Shown here: positions 12,351-30,691 of the stretch, piece by piece
Numbering within the stretch: position 1 is the first letter of the stretch
How the letters are laid out: each line of letters begins with the position of its first letter
Assembly: GCF_037975245.1 (NCBI RefSeq)
Contig: NC_092574.1
Location: forward strand, 20,965,713-21,029,712
DNA: 64,000 bases
Direction of reading: 5' to 3'
Source: Apostichopus japonicus
Taxonomy: Eukaryota; Echinodermata; Holothuroidea; Aspidochirotida; Stichopodidae
Program-made: the position numbers and the translations under genes
The notes under the pieces: generated by a model
Told to the model about the DNA's origin: nothing
What the model saw: only the letters and a program-made list of their open reading frames with translations
The model's database searches: none

Positions 12351-13218
12351 GACGCAGTTGTATAGTGAGGTCAAGACAGACGGAAAGGAATCAGTACCTC
12401 GAGATGATGGGGTTGTATCACATGACAATGAGGTACATACAGCGAATGTGCCTGGCATACCTCTATATGGTAAAATTGAGAAAACCAAATAGATAATTGA
12501 GAATAAGAATGGGAACATAGTGGATGAGACTTCGACAGGAGAGTAAAATGTCTCAACCACAAGACTCACTGAGTTGTATTCTGGTAAACCGGTAAACTTT
12601 GATGGAAAATAATCAGGACCTGACGTAACATGAACACAAACCAGTTGAGGAGCGCGTTCCCCATGTCGCACATTATCATGTTGAAGCTGAACATGGTGTA
12701 GGGGAACCAGGTGGCTATGACTTTCAAAGGCATGGGCGTGACCCTGGGGTCGTTAAAGCCAAGTGTTATGTATAGGAGGCATGTGGTTCCTGCCAAGAAT
12801 AGAACAAAATATACATGATATTGTGCACTCTTAAGTGTAAAGGTTGTCCTCATAAATCGTTTTAATTTGTTGTGTGTGGATCAGCGCATGAATACTGTGA
12901 ATAAGTGAACAGCAAAATCATTTGTACGTTCTGGTTGTAAGAGGAAGTAACACAACACTAATAGAGATCCCTTTTCGTTTATTATACTTACAAATTTCTT
13001 CCATTTTATCTAGGTGATGAAAGAAAAATATCAAAACTTACATATTTAATTTTGCAGCTTTGGTTGGTTCCTATATTCTATCTAATCTTCTTAATTTCTT
13101 AATTTCAAAAAAATGAAGGACATGCTAAACTTCTGATAAATAGTCTATTGTTATTAATGTTTCTCTCAAAAAAGACGTTGAAATTTGAGTGTAACTGATA
13201 TACACACAAATACATACC

Positions 13219-13246
13219 TATATATATATATATATATATATATACC

Positions 13247-13335
<89 letters not shown>
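13219..13335. repeat. (TA)n microsatellite between the duplicated units
   Basis: Nearly pure TA for about 115 bp near the boundary between duplication units 1 and 2. Confidence 0.9.
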
Positions 13336-13340
<5 letters not shown>

Positions 13341-14493
13341 CAATGGGCTCAACAGGGATCTCTCTTTTATGAGCATACATGCTAAGCTAAATACCAATAA
13401 GGTCTAGTTTCTTCCATTTCATTAGTACAACTGAAGAAGAGCCGTGTTAACGCTCGAAATATTTTGTTACCTATTTAACGTTCTAAGTAATAAAGTTGGA
13501 AATGAAAGTATCATTTTTTCCCCATTTTTTCCTGTGGATATTTCTTACTTTCCAACACACGCTATCAGACATGTCTATGTATGCATATATATATATATAT
13601 ATATATATATAGCCTATATATATAGCCTATATATATATAGCCTATGTACATAAAGTTCCTATATATATAGTTGTTAGGCAAATATACAAATAAAATCCTG
13701 AAATCGCTACATTTTTGGAATTGGTGACTGTACAATGTTTTAATCTAACGGGTTACAAAATTTTAAAATAAACAATGGGAAAGTATTATATTGCGCATGC
13801 ATAATATTTTATAAAACAAACTAATAAAATGACCCAGATAGGAATGAGTTTGAGTCTTTCTAGCTTTCATTTTCTTTGTTTTTCTTAAGGTTTTCTTTCC
13901 CTTTTCACCATTAATACATTGAAATAACGAGTTTAAGGTAATAGTACACCCATAATCTTAGCACAACAATGAAAATATTATCTGTTTATAGCTGCATGCA
14001 ATTCTCCTTGCGCACAAAACCGAATAGAAAATTGTTTTTGTTTGTTTGTAAATATATGTATCAGTTTGACTGTTTGTATAGTCGCAAGCTATACCACTAT
14101 TACTTAAGAGTCACATGGCAAGCTTGGATCATGATATATTTTCGCCAGGAACGTCTAGCGATAAGGTTATATCCCCGTGAGTAAATTATCCTGCAATAAA
14201 AGCAAATGGTATACCGATGGTTATCCCTGTCCATGCATGCAAAGCACTTATTCAAAAAGAAAGTCCATCCCAGAATGCTACAATTTAATGAAAACCTGTG
14301 AAAGAAAAATAACCACCAATGGTCTCGATAGGTACCCCGTGGTTCTTTATTTCTGTTATAGTTAATTATGTCTCAAAACAATGTAAATGCGCAAATAAAA
14401 TAACAAGAATAACGATAATTAAGCTATTCATTGAACAACAGTACGTTGTACAGCATAACGATCTGAATTAAGGGCATACTGCGCCTGCGTCCA

Positions 14494-14507
14494 GTTGGCA
14501 TAGCAAC
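14494..14507 (+). promoter_or_regulatory. X-box-like site upstream of copy 2
   Basis: Same 14-bp site and flanking GC-rich block as upstream of copy 1, here about 640 bp before the ATG. The spacing differs because unit 1 carries about 550 bp extra between site and gene. Regulatory use is inferred only from conservation between paralogs. Confidence 0.25.
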
Positions 14508-15145
14508 ACGAACCGATGTGTTCATGTCAAGACGTATAGCGATACAGTGAATAGACATAACGGTTATTGACGTTTACTCTCATGTTCCTCCGACCGCTCC
14601 GTTTTAATGTATAACATACTCTATACTAATGTCCTATTGGATTACATATTAAGCTGTGAAAGTAATGTGGTCACCTAAGCATTGTATACGTGATAAGAAC
14701 GTTCTTGGGGTTCGTCTCCTTAATACCAAATAAATAATACGGATTTAAAACTGTATACACTCATTACATATAGCTACTAGTTATCAATGCAAGCATTCCA
14801 CGCTCTTAAACAGTTCCTTTTTCATACTGTACGATTTATTATGATTTATCATAATAGCTATATTGTGACAACAATAGTGTCAGAAAAGCATTGACCCGTT
14901 ACTAGTTGTAATATATATCATACTACGTGAAGAGGAAATGAATGTAAAGCCAGTTCCCCTTTTATATTTTACACTGATGTCAATTGTTATGATATCTATG
15001 GTTATACAATATAGGACCGTAACGTTCTTCTTTGCATACAGTATTGAGATTTCTCTGGTAGATTTTGTTTCCTGTTGGAGAACGCAACGTTGTAACTTCT
15101 ATTTTGGTCTGATTGAAAAGTCACTTTCCGTCCCGATAAAACATC

Positions 15146-21511
<6,366 letters not shown>

Positions 21512-21604
21512 CTTGGTATTGGGAAACCAGGGCGCAGGTCTTTAAGGATCTCAGGACTTCCATAGCCGAGTGTAATGTATAGGAGTCGTAGCGGTATTCC
21601 CAAG

Positions 21605-21620
21605 AATAAATAAAAATAAA
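21605..21620 (+). promoter_or_regulatory. Polyadenylation signals of copy 2
   Basis: Three overlapping or adjacent AATAAA hexamers lie about 95-110 bp after the TAA of copy 2. The matching place in unit 1 (near 12797) reads AATAGA, so copy 1 seems to have lost this signal. Confidence 0.5.
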
Positions 21621-22224
21621 TAGAACTGTGTACTCCTCATTCTGTAAAGATTTTCCTTTTAAATATTTTTAATTTCATTTTATAAGTGTACTCTCCGTGA
21701 GGTGCACTCCTTGATAAGTGGGAACCGCAGTACTAGAGGTGTAAAAAGGTTAAAACAGTTTTAGCCGAAATAAGCAAATTGACGGTCCTTGTCTTTTCGA
21801 ACTTGTTTGTTGCATTAATTTGATAATAATTTAGACATTGTTTTCACAATTTGCTATAGATTAGCATTTTTTATGATTAGGTAGAACACGAAGTAAATAA
21901 ATATTCTCATCATCTTTATGTTCCGTTATATGAGGAAGATTTACATTATGGGAGATAATCAAGCCTTTTTGTTTAGTTATACTGAACAATTATTTTCGTC
22001 TTTATCTAGATGCTGAAAGAAAACATATTCGAAGACTTGCATATTTAATTTTTGTAACTTTGGAATTTATCTATATTCTATCAAATTAGATTATCCTCTC
22101 TTTACGTTTTTAGGCCATCTGTCTAATCTCCTTCATTTCTTGATTCAGTTAAATGAAGTTATAATATAATTCAACAGGAAAGTAAAGGAATATATCATAT
22201 GAATCACACTCTAATCTGATAATT

Positions 22225-22300
22225 ATTCTCTTACACAGGCTCTCTAGTGGATAAGCAGTTTGCTAACAGTTTTATTTTATTTTAATTATTCTATTAGACA
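22225..22300 (+). mobile_element. Short Penelope-like 3' terminal fragment
   Basis: caggctctctagtggataag and gctaacagttttattttatt match the distal end of the 54180-54540 element. A more diverged relative may lie at 4370-4470 (gacctgctaagattgaaacg). Confidence 0.4.
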
Positions 22301-23429
22301 ATTTTTTTTTCTCTAAAACAGAGTACTAGAAGACAAGTGTGAATACACAAGAGTATAGGATGGATAAAATCAGAAACATTATAAACTGATCATAAATATT
22401 CGATAATTTATTTTTCTTCTCGATTACATGATATTAAATATAGACCTTTGTATATAATTTCGATTATGCGTTATGTTCGCTAAGACTTTTTTGCAAGTTG
22501 TGATTGCTTGATGGTACACGCGGGCTATGTTATCCAAGGTCTTAAAGCTGAACTCGTTTGAATTTACACAACCAGGCCGGTCAGTGTGAAGACTTTCACA
22601 TTGGAATAAAGCTCAGTGGAACTCATTATTAAACGAGGATTGTGGAAAGATGTATATATCTAAAGAGTTTTGATAACGTGCTTTTGGGCAATCTACAGTG
22701 TTTCATAAGAAGTACTGGTTGATGACACATATCTGGTCTTTTGTACATCTATGTAGCTTCAATGTTTCATGGACAATATCGAACTCATGTAGACCCGTAC
22801 GCAGGGATGGAATGACGGGGGTTGTGGACGGAGGAGGGGGGGGGGGGGGTTGCGCACACGTCCACATTTTCCACCTTTCAAAGGACAACATTTGTTCTTG
22901 ATATTTTGTTACATAACAAGACAACACTAACTTCGACAAAATATTGTCCCAAAACAAATTGATGTGGTTGCAGAGCACATATCCCCGTTTTACATCTCAG
23001 CACCCTTAATTACACCAAAATGCCCCCCCCCCGGGATGGTGAATAATAACATATGATCCATATCTTCAGTAACACGCACCCGCCCCCCCCCCCCTCCCCC
23101 AAAAAATAAAAAAAACAGGTATGTCATGATTGTTATGGGTCAAATCAAAGCATATTTGTACAATACACAGGTCTGTGTGTACCTGTACAGCTTTCACAGC
23201 GTAATACTTTATTCTTAACTGGATTTTTCGAGTCTATTTATTTCCTTTGGCCACGGTGTTATAGGCCATCATGGCATTTGTTAAACTATTACAACAACAA
23301 AATCAAGAAAACAAAATAAGCGATGACGAAGATTTTTAATCGACCCCCCCCCCCCACCTTAAGCATATTTTTTGTACGTTTTTATGATATCGCTAGTAAT
23401 TTCAAAATAGAAAATGCTTAGATGCAACT
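22301..23429. other. Intergenic, no gene seen
   Basis: Contains long G runs (22838-22849) and C runs (23024-23035, 23084-23100, 23343-23356). No coding or RNA signal recognised. Confidence 0.5.
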
Positions 23430-23534
23430 TGCAAGGCCTGGGAAGTGCCATTTCCAGCGATCTGGGAGGCATTTTCGGCCAAATTTTCATGTTCGCTTCG
23501 CGCCAAATCATGGTTGCGCTACGCTTAGATAGTT
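23430..23534 (-). repeat. hAT-core module fragment
   Basis: Reverse complement of the module at 40973-41082, including ctaagcgtagcgcaacc, ttggcgcgaagcg and ggaaatggcacttcccaggc. The ends of any host element were not found. Confidence 0.55.
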
Positions 23535-23771
23535 TCCAATGCCGAATCTACGGTTTTGATAATTTGCCTACAGGTTCGCCCCTCCCTTGGCAAATTCCTC
23601 TCTACATGCCTGAATAAATACTAATACAAACAGCCAATCAGGATCATGTAACCAGTGCGCATTAACTGATCAAAACAAGCTAGTGAGCTATACTATAACC
23701 ATACAGATAGGTGGTTTCCAGGTATTGGAATGCCAAAGAAGATGTTAAAAGGTAAACAATGCTGACACATT

Positions 23772-23946
23772 CATTTTTCTCACATCATTGCTCGCGTCAT
23801 TGCCTCAATACTCTGTTACATTTTCAATCGGGTTTTCACTTCTGGGACGTACCCTGATGCTCTTAAAACCGCTAAGAAAAAACAAATTTTCAAGAAAGGA
23901 GACAATACTATCGCTGAGAAATACCGGCCAATCAGTCTATCACCCT
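23772..23946 (+). pseudogene. LINE reverse transcriptase fragment
   Basis: One frame reads HIIARVIASILCYIFNRVF, then TSGTYPDALKTAKKKQIFKK, then GDNTIAEKYRPISLS and a stop. PD-LK-A...IFKKGD...YRPISL is the start of the fingers subdomain in CR1/jockey-group reverse transcriptases. The catalytic palm is missing and the ends are undefined. Confidence 0.7.
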
Positions 23947-24235
23947 AATAATATTTCAGACGCAATCTTTGATGTCAGTTTGACATATAGTTCGGTCAGT
24001 TCAGTATGTTCCCTGCCTGAAAGCCCAGTCAATCTTTCCTTATTTTCCACGCGCAATTTGCAGATTTGTCGAAAAATGTCAATGCCGGTGTGAAACTTAC
24101 AAAAGATATGTTATGATATTTCAAAGTAACTTCCCAGACTGTTTTTTTTTCTATATCAATAAACTATTTGATGACCATATCAAGACATGGGATCTCAAAA
24201 TAAAGGATGCTGAGAAAACTTTAGAGCAGCTTTAA

Positions 24236-24333
24236 AGGCCTGGGAAGTGTCATTTCCAACGATCTAGGAGGCCATTTTAGCTAAAAATTCTGGTTCGCTG
24301 CGCGCCAACTGTGGCGCTCCGCTTAGGTAGTAA
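24236..24333 (-). repeat. hAT-core module fragment
   Basis: Second minus-strand copy of the same module (gcgctccgcttagg, tggcgcgcagcgaacc side, aaatgacacttcccaggcc), about 800 bp from the first. The LINE fragment 23772-23946 lies between them, so the two may belong to one larger rearranged element. Confidence 0.5.
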
Positions 24334-26530
24334 CAAGACGCCCTACCAGGAAATGGTCAACGATAGCACCATTTTGCCTCTACCATTTTACCAATATGTC
24401 TGGCTGCCCCCTCCTCTTAGACCGATCCCTCAGACCACATTACCTTCCCCCTCCCCCACTCCTTAAATACAACAGAGGTGATTGAACTGAGCTCATGATA
24501 GGGGACAAACCATTAAAGCATGAAACATACAACACCGATTAGACGTAATGTCTATGATAATTACGTCATTTTGTCGTCATAAGTTAACAATATCTCTGTG
24601 CAGTGCAGAGGGAGCTATATATTACACTGGCAAGTCTGAAAGAAAGCAACGAGGCATGCCTGGCTACTTCAAAGTGCAGTCGTGTCTGAATTCTTATATT
24701 GCTGTCACGTCTAGGCACTTAGTAAATGCGTAGTATTTATATCTTATCTCCCATTTTTGCACAATAAATTGATCAATAAAAAGGAATTCATGCTGATATC
24801 ACGATAACGACGAGATACAATTACTTTTCGACCATAATCTGCATCAATAGATTCATTCGTTCCCTGTTGTTCGGTAACCTTGCATTGATTTAGGATCTGT
24901 ACGTTATAAGTATTCAGACCTAAGCATACGGCTACACCACTCTATACTGTCCTCTCATATCATGTTTGGAAGCACAAGTACTGACAGTATGAACAGTTTC
25001 CAACCTCTATCTAATGCATACTGCTCATACTTTCTGTACAAGTGATTTGAAGCATGCATGACATGAAAGTATAGCTTACAGTGTATGAAAGAAAAAAACT
25101 GTTCCAAAATGACCTGATGAATAATAATCGCCTCCGTTGCTTCCGATCCAAAACTATCAATGTCCGTTCGTTACTGAACATGCAGAACGTTAGCGGTTAG
25201 TTCAGTTAACGCTTATTTGGGAGATAATAAAATAACATTACAACAAGCATTAAATGAAGGTATGCAATCAGACGATGGAGTTTCATGATAGGTAAAATGC
25301 ACATTACAGTACGTTAATCACGTCTAGTTATTGGTCGAAACAAAACTGTTTGGCAAGAGCGACCTCTACCCAAGACATGGCTATAGCGTCAAATGAAAAC
25401 TGGAAGCGCTCCCTCTGTTACTGTATCTCAATCACCCTAATGGTAAAACTAAGTGCAGGGACAGGGACTTTAAAAGTCCGCTGTGCGTGGTGAGGGAGAC
25501 GGGGGGGGGGGGGGGAGTGGGCGAGGAGGAACGACTGGCTCTTCTTGTCTCCGTTTCTGCAATTTTGTGATTTTGTCGATCTTAAGTTCGCTTATTTCTC
25601 TCCTGACACCATTTGGTATGCTAGGCATTATATGTTGCGTTCAAGTTCTCTGGGGGTTGTACTAGCTCTACGTATTGTTGGTGACCCATCTTTTGTTTCT
25701 TGCATCCGGCCTCCAAGTCCATCCCCGGTTAATGTCTCGAGGAAAACCCCTTAGTAAGCTGTAAACTTATACGTATATGCTAACCACAACATACAGTTTC
25801 CCACTTCTGTTAGCAAATCGGAAGAGAACACCTGTTTTGGAAATAACAAACAAATTTTTAAAAAAATGACGTGCTCTAATCACATTCAACAGTAACAATA
25901 TCAAATACAAGTACACGTACACACAATGGGCGAAACTGGCCAACGTTTAGGTAGTACGGTGCACGGCACATAAAACGAATTCTGGGCTTTATGCAAATGA
26001 TCTTGTCCTTCTCAAATCCCTCACCCACCCGCCTCCCCACCTTGCCCTTATCCTGTCCCTTTAGACAATTCTTGCTATATAAAATTATGTGTAACTTAAT
26101 TCATGAAAATTCAAGTTTGAAAGGGCTTCTCCGTTCAATATAGCATATTGTGCGATTTAAGAACATAACATAAGCATGCAGTTGACAACAGACCATTTTT
26201 ATTACGATATAACATAAAATTGAGCTCCTTTTGGAATTAAAAACGCCGTTAGGTCCATACGTTAATATCTCATGTTTGATTGCTAGTAAATAAATTAATA
26301 ATACATGACATCGACATCCCTACCAGAGGGCCATTAATCGTATACCTGGACCGTGATGGTAGTATGTGATATGTTACCATGGTGATTGTATTTTTACTAC
26401 ATTTGTCCTTACATGTCGATAACACGATTGAGATATTACCATATAACATGAATATGACAGCAACTTGCAACAAGAAATGTCATAATAATTCATTATTGTT
26501 TCCAAGTAATCTCAACGACATTAATCATAA

Positions 26531-26533
<3 letters not shown>

Positions 26534-26604
<71 letters not shown>

Positions 26605-26651
26605 TATAAATATATATATATATTTATATATATATATATATATAAATATTT

Positions 26652-26686
<35 letters not shown>
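26534..26686. repeat. (TA)n-rich tract
   Basis: About 150 bp of TA with AATA interruptions in intergenic DNA. Confidence 0.9.
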
Positions 26687-26689
<3 letters not shown>

Positions 26690-29600
26690 GTTAAAACAGG
26701 AAATAGTTTTTATTTCCTGCAGTGGAAATGTGTTTACACAAGTGCTGAACCTGCAATGTTGTAGCTCTTAACACGATATAATGAAGACAAGTGTCCAGAC
26801 TGGGTAAGAGGCAGAAGAAAAGCTTTCAGACTATCCCAGTTGCAGTATGACGTCATATATTTTCAACAATGACAGCCGCCATGGGTACGGACTTTTATAT
26901 TATCCTATCTACCAAACAGAGCAAGATTTTTCTTGGCTGCTGGTGGTGGGGAATTATTCATAATATCTCTCTATATCATCTTAGCTGAAGATGCGAGGAG
27001 GGCATAACCTTTATTATACCAAACAGGATTGTCCGCAAAGGACAGACATACATTAATTAACAAGGGATATTGGGAGTAAGGTAAAGTATTTTATAAAGAG
27101 GTTTGATATGCTAAACAGCTGGCCCAAAAGACGAATGCCATATTTCAAATGTTGACCGTTGAGCTTCCCTTTAGACATAGTCTCACTGGCAATGTAAATC
27201 GGTCTCATCTATAATTCAATTTTAATATTTGCATCACCGAGCCGCATGTATATAGACACTCAATGCGAGCCGTGTGGCTTTGTTAATCTACCTATATAGA
27301 GGAACCTATATAATACTTGAGTTGATAGAATCGCCAAGATATTGTGTAAAGTATGACGTTATAGGCACAGCATTAATTTTGATATGTTCGAGACTGTGAA
27401 GATGATTAATGTCGGACGTCGGGGTCAGGGTACAATTCGCCCCGGCCCCGCAATGCCCCGCGCCACCCCACCCCGCCCCGGGGGTAAGAGACAGAAGAAA
27501 ATGGACGATAAACTGTCAATAATTCGGAGAAAATACAATGTGAAGCACGATGGCTTCACGGTGTAGTGTTTATAGTATCATGTCCTCAGTCTTGTTTGTG
27601 AAGGAAAATTCAAACTGTGATTATCTCCCAAATGGAATATAAAAAAAAAAATTGTTTACATCACAGGTAATTCTATCACAATAGAACGGGAAACAAATGA
27701 TAAACGAAGGAACAAAAGAACAAAAGAACAGCAAAAGCAAACAATAAATGGACCAAACAAAAACGCTAAATATATATTTATAAGCAAACAAAAAAACAAT
27801 GATTATTTCAACATTATATTTACCTTATGGCTAATCCCTAAACCTTAAGGCAAAACTGCAGCAGACACAAAAAGTTATAATTTATTCAAGTTGACTATTT
27901 CATGTTTTTTTTTCATCCTTTATGTTTGCGTTATTGCTTGTTCTTTCTTGTCTGTTCTATAATAGTCCCTAGGGTATATTATTCCTTTCTACACTATTAA
28001 ATTGTTGTTCAAACATCAATCAATTTCCTTTCAATTTTTAACCTTAAATTACCGATTTTTATCTATTAACGAGAATATTCATTCCTATATCGTCACCATG
28101 GGACAGAGTTGTACTTCCTATCGTATTTTGTTAGATCTCAAGACCTCTTGTCTGATAATTAGTACTTAAAATTCAATTCATGATTCCATTTACATATGAA
28201 GGAAATTTAAAAAAAAGAAAAAAGAGCCTTACAAATTAAATCAGTAGAAAGGTCTTAAGAGGAAGCGCCTTTCCCATCAGAAAGACCCTCAATGGGTTGA
28301 ATTTTAAACATATATTGCAAAAAGTCGTAAAAGAACAACATCGAAGTTAGACAAAGAGATTCGTTAATTACAAGACACTATGCTGCATCTGTTAGCAGCT
28401 GCTGTTACCGTCAGAGCAAAGAATTAAATTTAATCATAAATTAAATTTACGCCTCCTCGACCAGAGAATTTAATAAGACAAACATTAGTGGGTTAATTAA
28501 ATAGGTGGTTTTGAAGCTTCTGTAGAGAAAACAGTTCTTTAAAGAGAACAAAATTTACCTTCTCGTTTATTTAATTTTTAATTGCATCCCCTAATCAACA
28601 CGTCAGAGTCAGTACTGGGCCATTTGAACTAACTATACACTGATAATGTGTGTGAAGAAACGTTGAAATTTATCATCTTGGAATTAATGTGTAAAGGATA
28701 TACAGTGGCGTGCAGAACATTGCAAAGCAGATAGGGGGCGGAGGGGGACGGAAATTCTAAGTTCCCCCCGACTGATTTAGGTAAAGGCATGAATCTTTAT
28801 CAAGGATCACAAAATGCGATTCAAAACAATACTAAAGAAGGATATGAGGCCATGGGATCGTTGAGGCCGACTCTAATGTAGGCGAGGGGTATAGGGAAGT
28901 TAAAACGTCAACTATAGTACATTATGAGGCATATTGAGATTATTATATATATATATATATATATTACCTCAATATTGTGCTAATAAATATATACTCGTTT
29001 TCTTATATGAATAGAAGGTAGGGGGGGGGGGGGGTTGTGAACCGTTAGCAGTGGTCTAATTCTTATCCGGCTGAATATAACAAATGCCCCGATTGAACCG
29101 TTTTCCCCGATTTACAATGGAATATCATCCTTTTTATGTAAGACAAGTATTGTCAAATAGAATTCAAACAAGTTTTGACGGTTTTTGATCTGTTAAGCTT
29201 TTAACCGTTCTGTTTTATAGAAAATTGACAAAGTAGTTGCATTTAATTACCAAGTTGGTCACACAGCAACATATACCACACAACCCAAAACCAAATCGCA
29301 ATACTACATCACATAAATATGACGCAATATTAAAACAAATGTTACAACATTAATTATTGTTATTAAGAAAAGTACTGTTTATCTCGATTCATGATAAATT
29401 TCGCACATATAAAGGTGTCTGAATAACCGAATTTTTAAATGTTGGCTTTTTTCTATACTCCAAATAATGTTTACAGTACAGCTTATTGTATTGCCTATGT
29501 GGCTAAGTGGCTGAATATATACTTGTCATTATATATTCACGATCAAAGAGAACTGTCAACGCAAGATCAGATAACAGTATCGATACAGAGTTAATACCGT

Positions 29601-30651
29601 AAATAATCTCACTTAATAACCTAACATGAAAGGGAAAACAAAGCTGTCTTGAAAACGCCGAAGGTAGCAATCATAATGTACATTTCTAAACTGGTAAACA
29701 AGCTTGGCCAATGACTATATATTGTAAAACACAAAAGCTACCAAACAACACTATGGATTCATCCTACCCCGAAGGACACTAAATTCATTCACATATACAT
29801 TTTCCCGCCTAATTACATCACGACACCATTTTTACCTCTAGGTTATTGGCGTCCGCAAAAGACTACCTATAAAAATTCATTTGATATAATTCAATTATAT
29901 TGATTAAATGAGGGCGTTATATTTCTTAAGGGGAATAACCCACTTAAAAATTTTCTTTTTTGTTCACACATAATATGCGACTGATGCAGACTCCTGCAGG
30001 GTGTCATATTGAGATCATAAGGGTAATAATGTAAGCAGCCAGGTGCATACCGATGATATAAATGAACTAGAAATTTTGAGGCGACAAAAGGTTTGAGGTA
30101 ATTTTATTATTGGGGGCACCGAAATCTGTTGAACAGTGTGACGTGCTTTTAAAAAAATATTATTTATGACTATAGCTGTATTTAACCTGATCGGAACAGT
30201 GTGCATGAAAGATGTCTATTAATAGCGTAGAATAGTCAAAATGTGATCACTGGAACCTAATTATAACAGGACGAAATCATGAGTCTTGGACAGAATTCTC
30301 CAGACATTTAATCCAGAGAAAAATAATATTATTATTTTTGCACTTTTTCATATATATATTGGAGCATGATAAATTCCCATAAAGAAATAAGTTAAAATAT
30401 GAAAGCCTATGTGTATCCCGCATATAATGGTCTTTAATGAAAAAGTTGAACTTTCTGAAATTTTCATTGTTTATACTAAACATTAGATTGGAAACTTCGA
30501 ACAAATAAAGGAACACCTAAAACAGGAAATTTGGTTTTGTGATATGTGATAACAATTTCCATGACATTTCGAAAGTAAGTAGTCTAATGATTAGTGTGCT
30601 CTACTTGTGTAAATACAACCAGTGGCGAAGTCATCATAGACACAATAATTA

Positions 30652-30691
<40 letters not shown>

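Larger units (their letters stand above)
10640..12625 (+). pseudogene. Decayed tyrosine-motif repeat array downstream of copy 1
   Basis: After the copy 1 stop the sequence still matches the copy 2 tail (NYYSLVDGEM against KYYSIEDGEV, SYETVD against SHETVD) and then continues as four to five units of about 215-240 bp. Each unit encodes, in order, LYSEV, then LYGKI/V, then DEYSEV or EYSVV, separated by acidic and lysine-rich spacers; unit joins are near 11281, 11513, 11751, 12361 and 12574. Lesions seen: a frameshift near 10845, a palindromic transposon (10902-11210), a Tyr-to-His change at 11281, a +1 shift near 11466, TAA at 11599, a hAT-like element (11981-12350) and TAG at about 12489. From 11467 to 12488 a single frame is kept apart from TAA 11599 and the transposon. 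This is probably a lost long tail or an abandoned 3' exon. The alternative, that part of it is still spliced in, cannot be excluded. Confidence 0.62.
260..13160 (+). repeat. Tandem segmental duplication, unit 1
   Basis: The unit contains copy 1 with about 1.9 kb of upstream sequence and its 3' flank. Similarity to unit 2 begins near 260 (against about 13845) and ends near 13110 (against about 22080), where both carry a matching block ending in ctatattctatc. Unit 1 is longer because of extra sequence at about 1035-1585, a larger intron 3 (6110-7256, including a SINE) and the tail array with its transposons. Confidence 0.72.

Noticed and set aside
12300-12671. Minus-strand 123-codon frame
   Set aside because: Overlaps the end of a hAT-like element and the antisense of the tail array; no domain.
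27384-27566. Basic, proline-rich 60-aa frame
   Set aside because: A short GC-rich patch (CCCCG-like runs) gives the composition; no splice, domain or paralog support.
28704-30640. CAGTGGCG words at 28704 and 30619 as hAT elements
   Set aside because: No partner inverted end or target duplication could be found.
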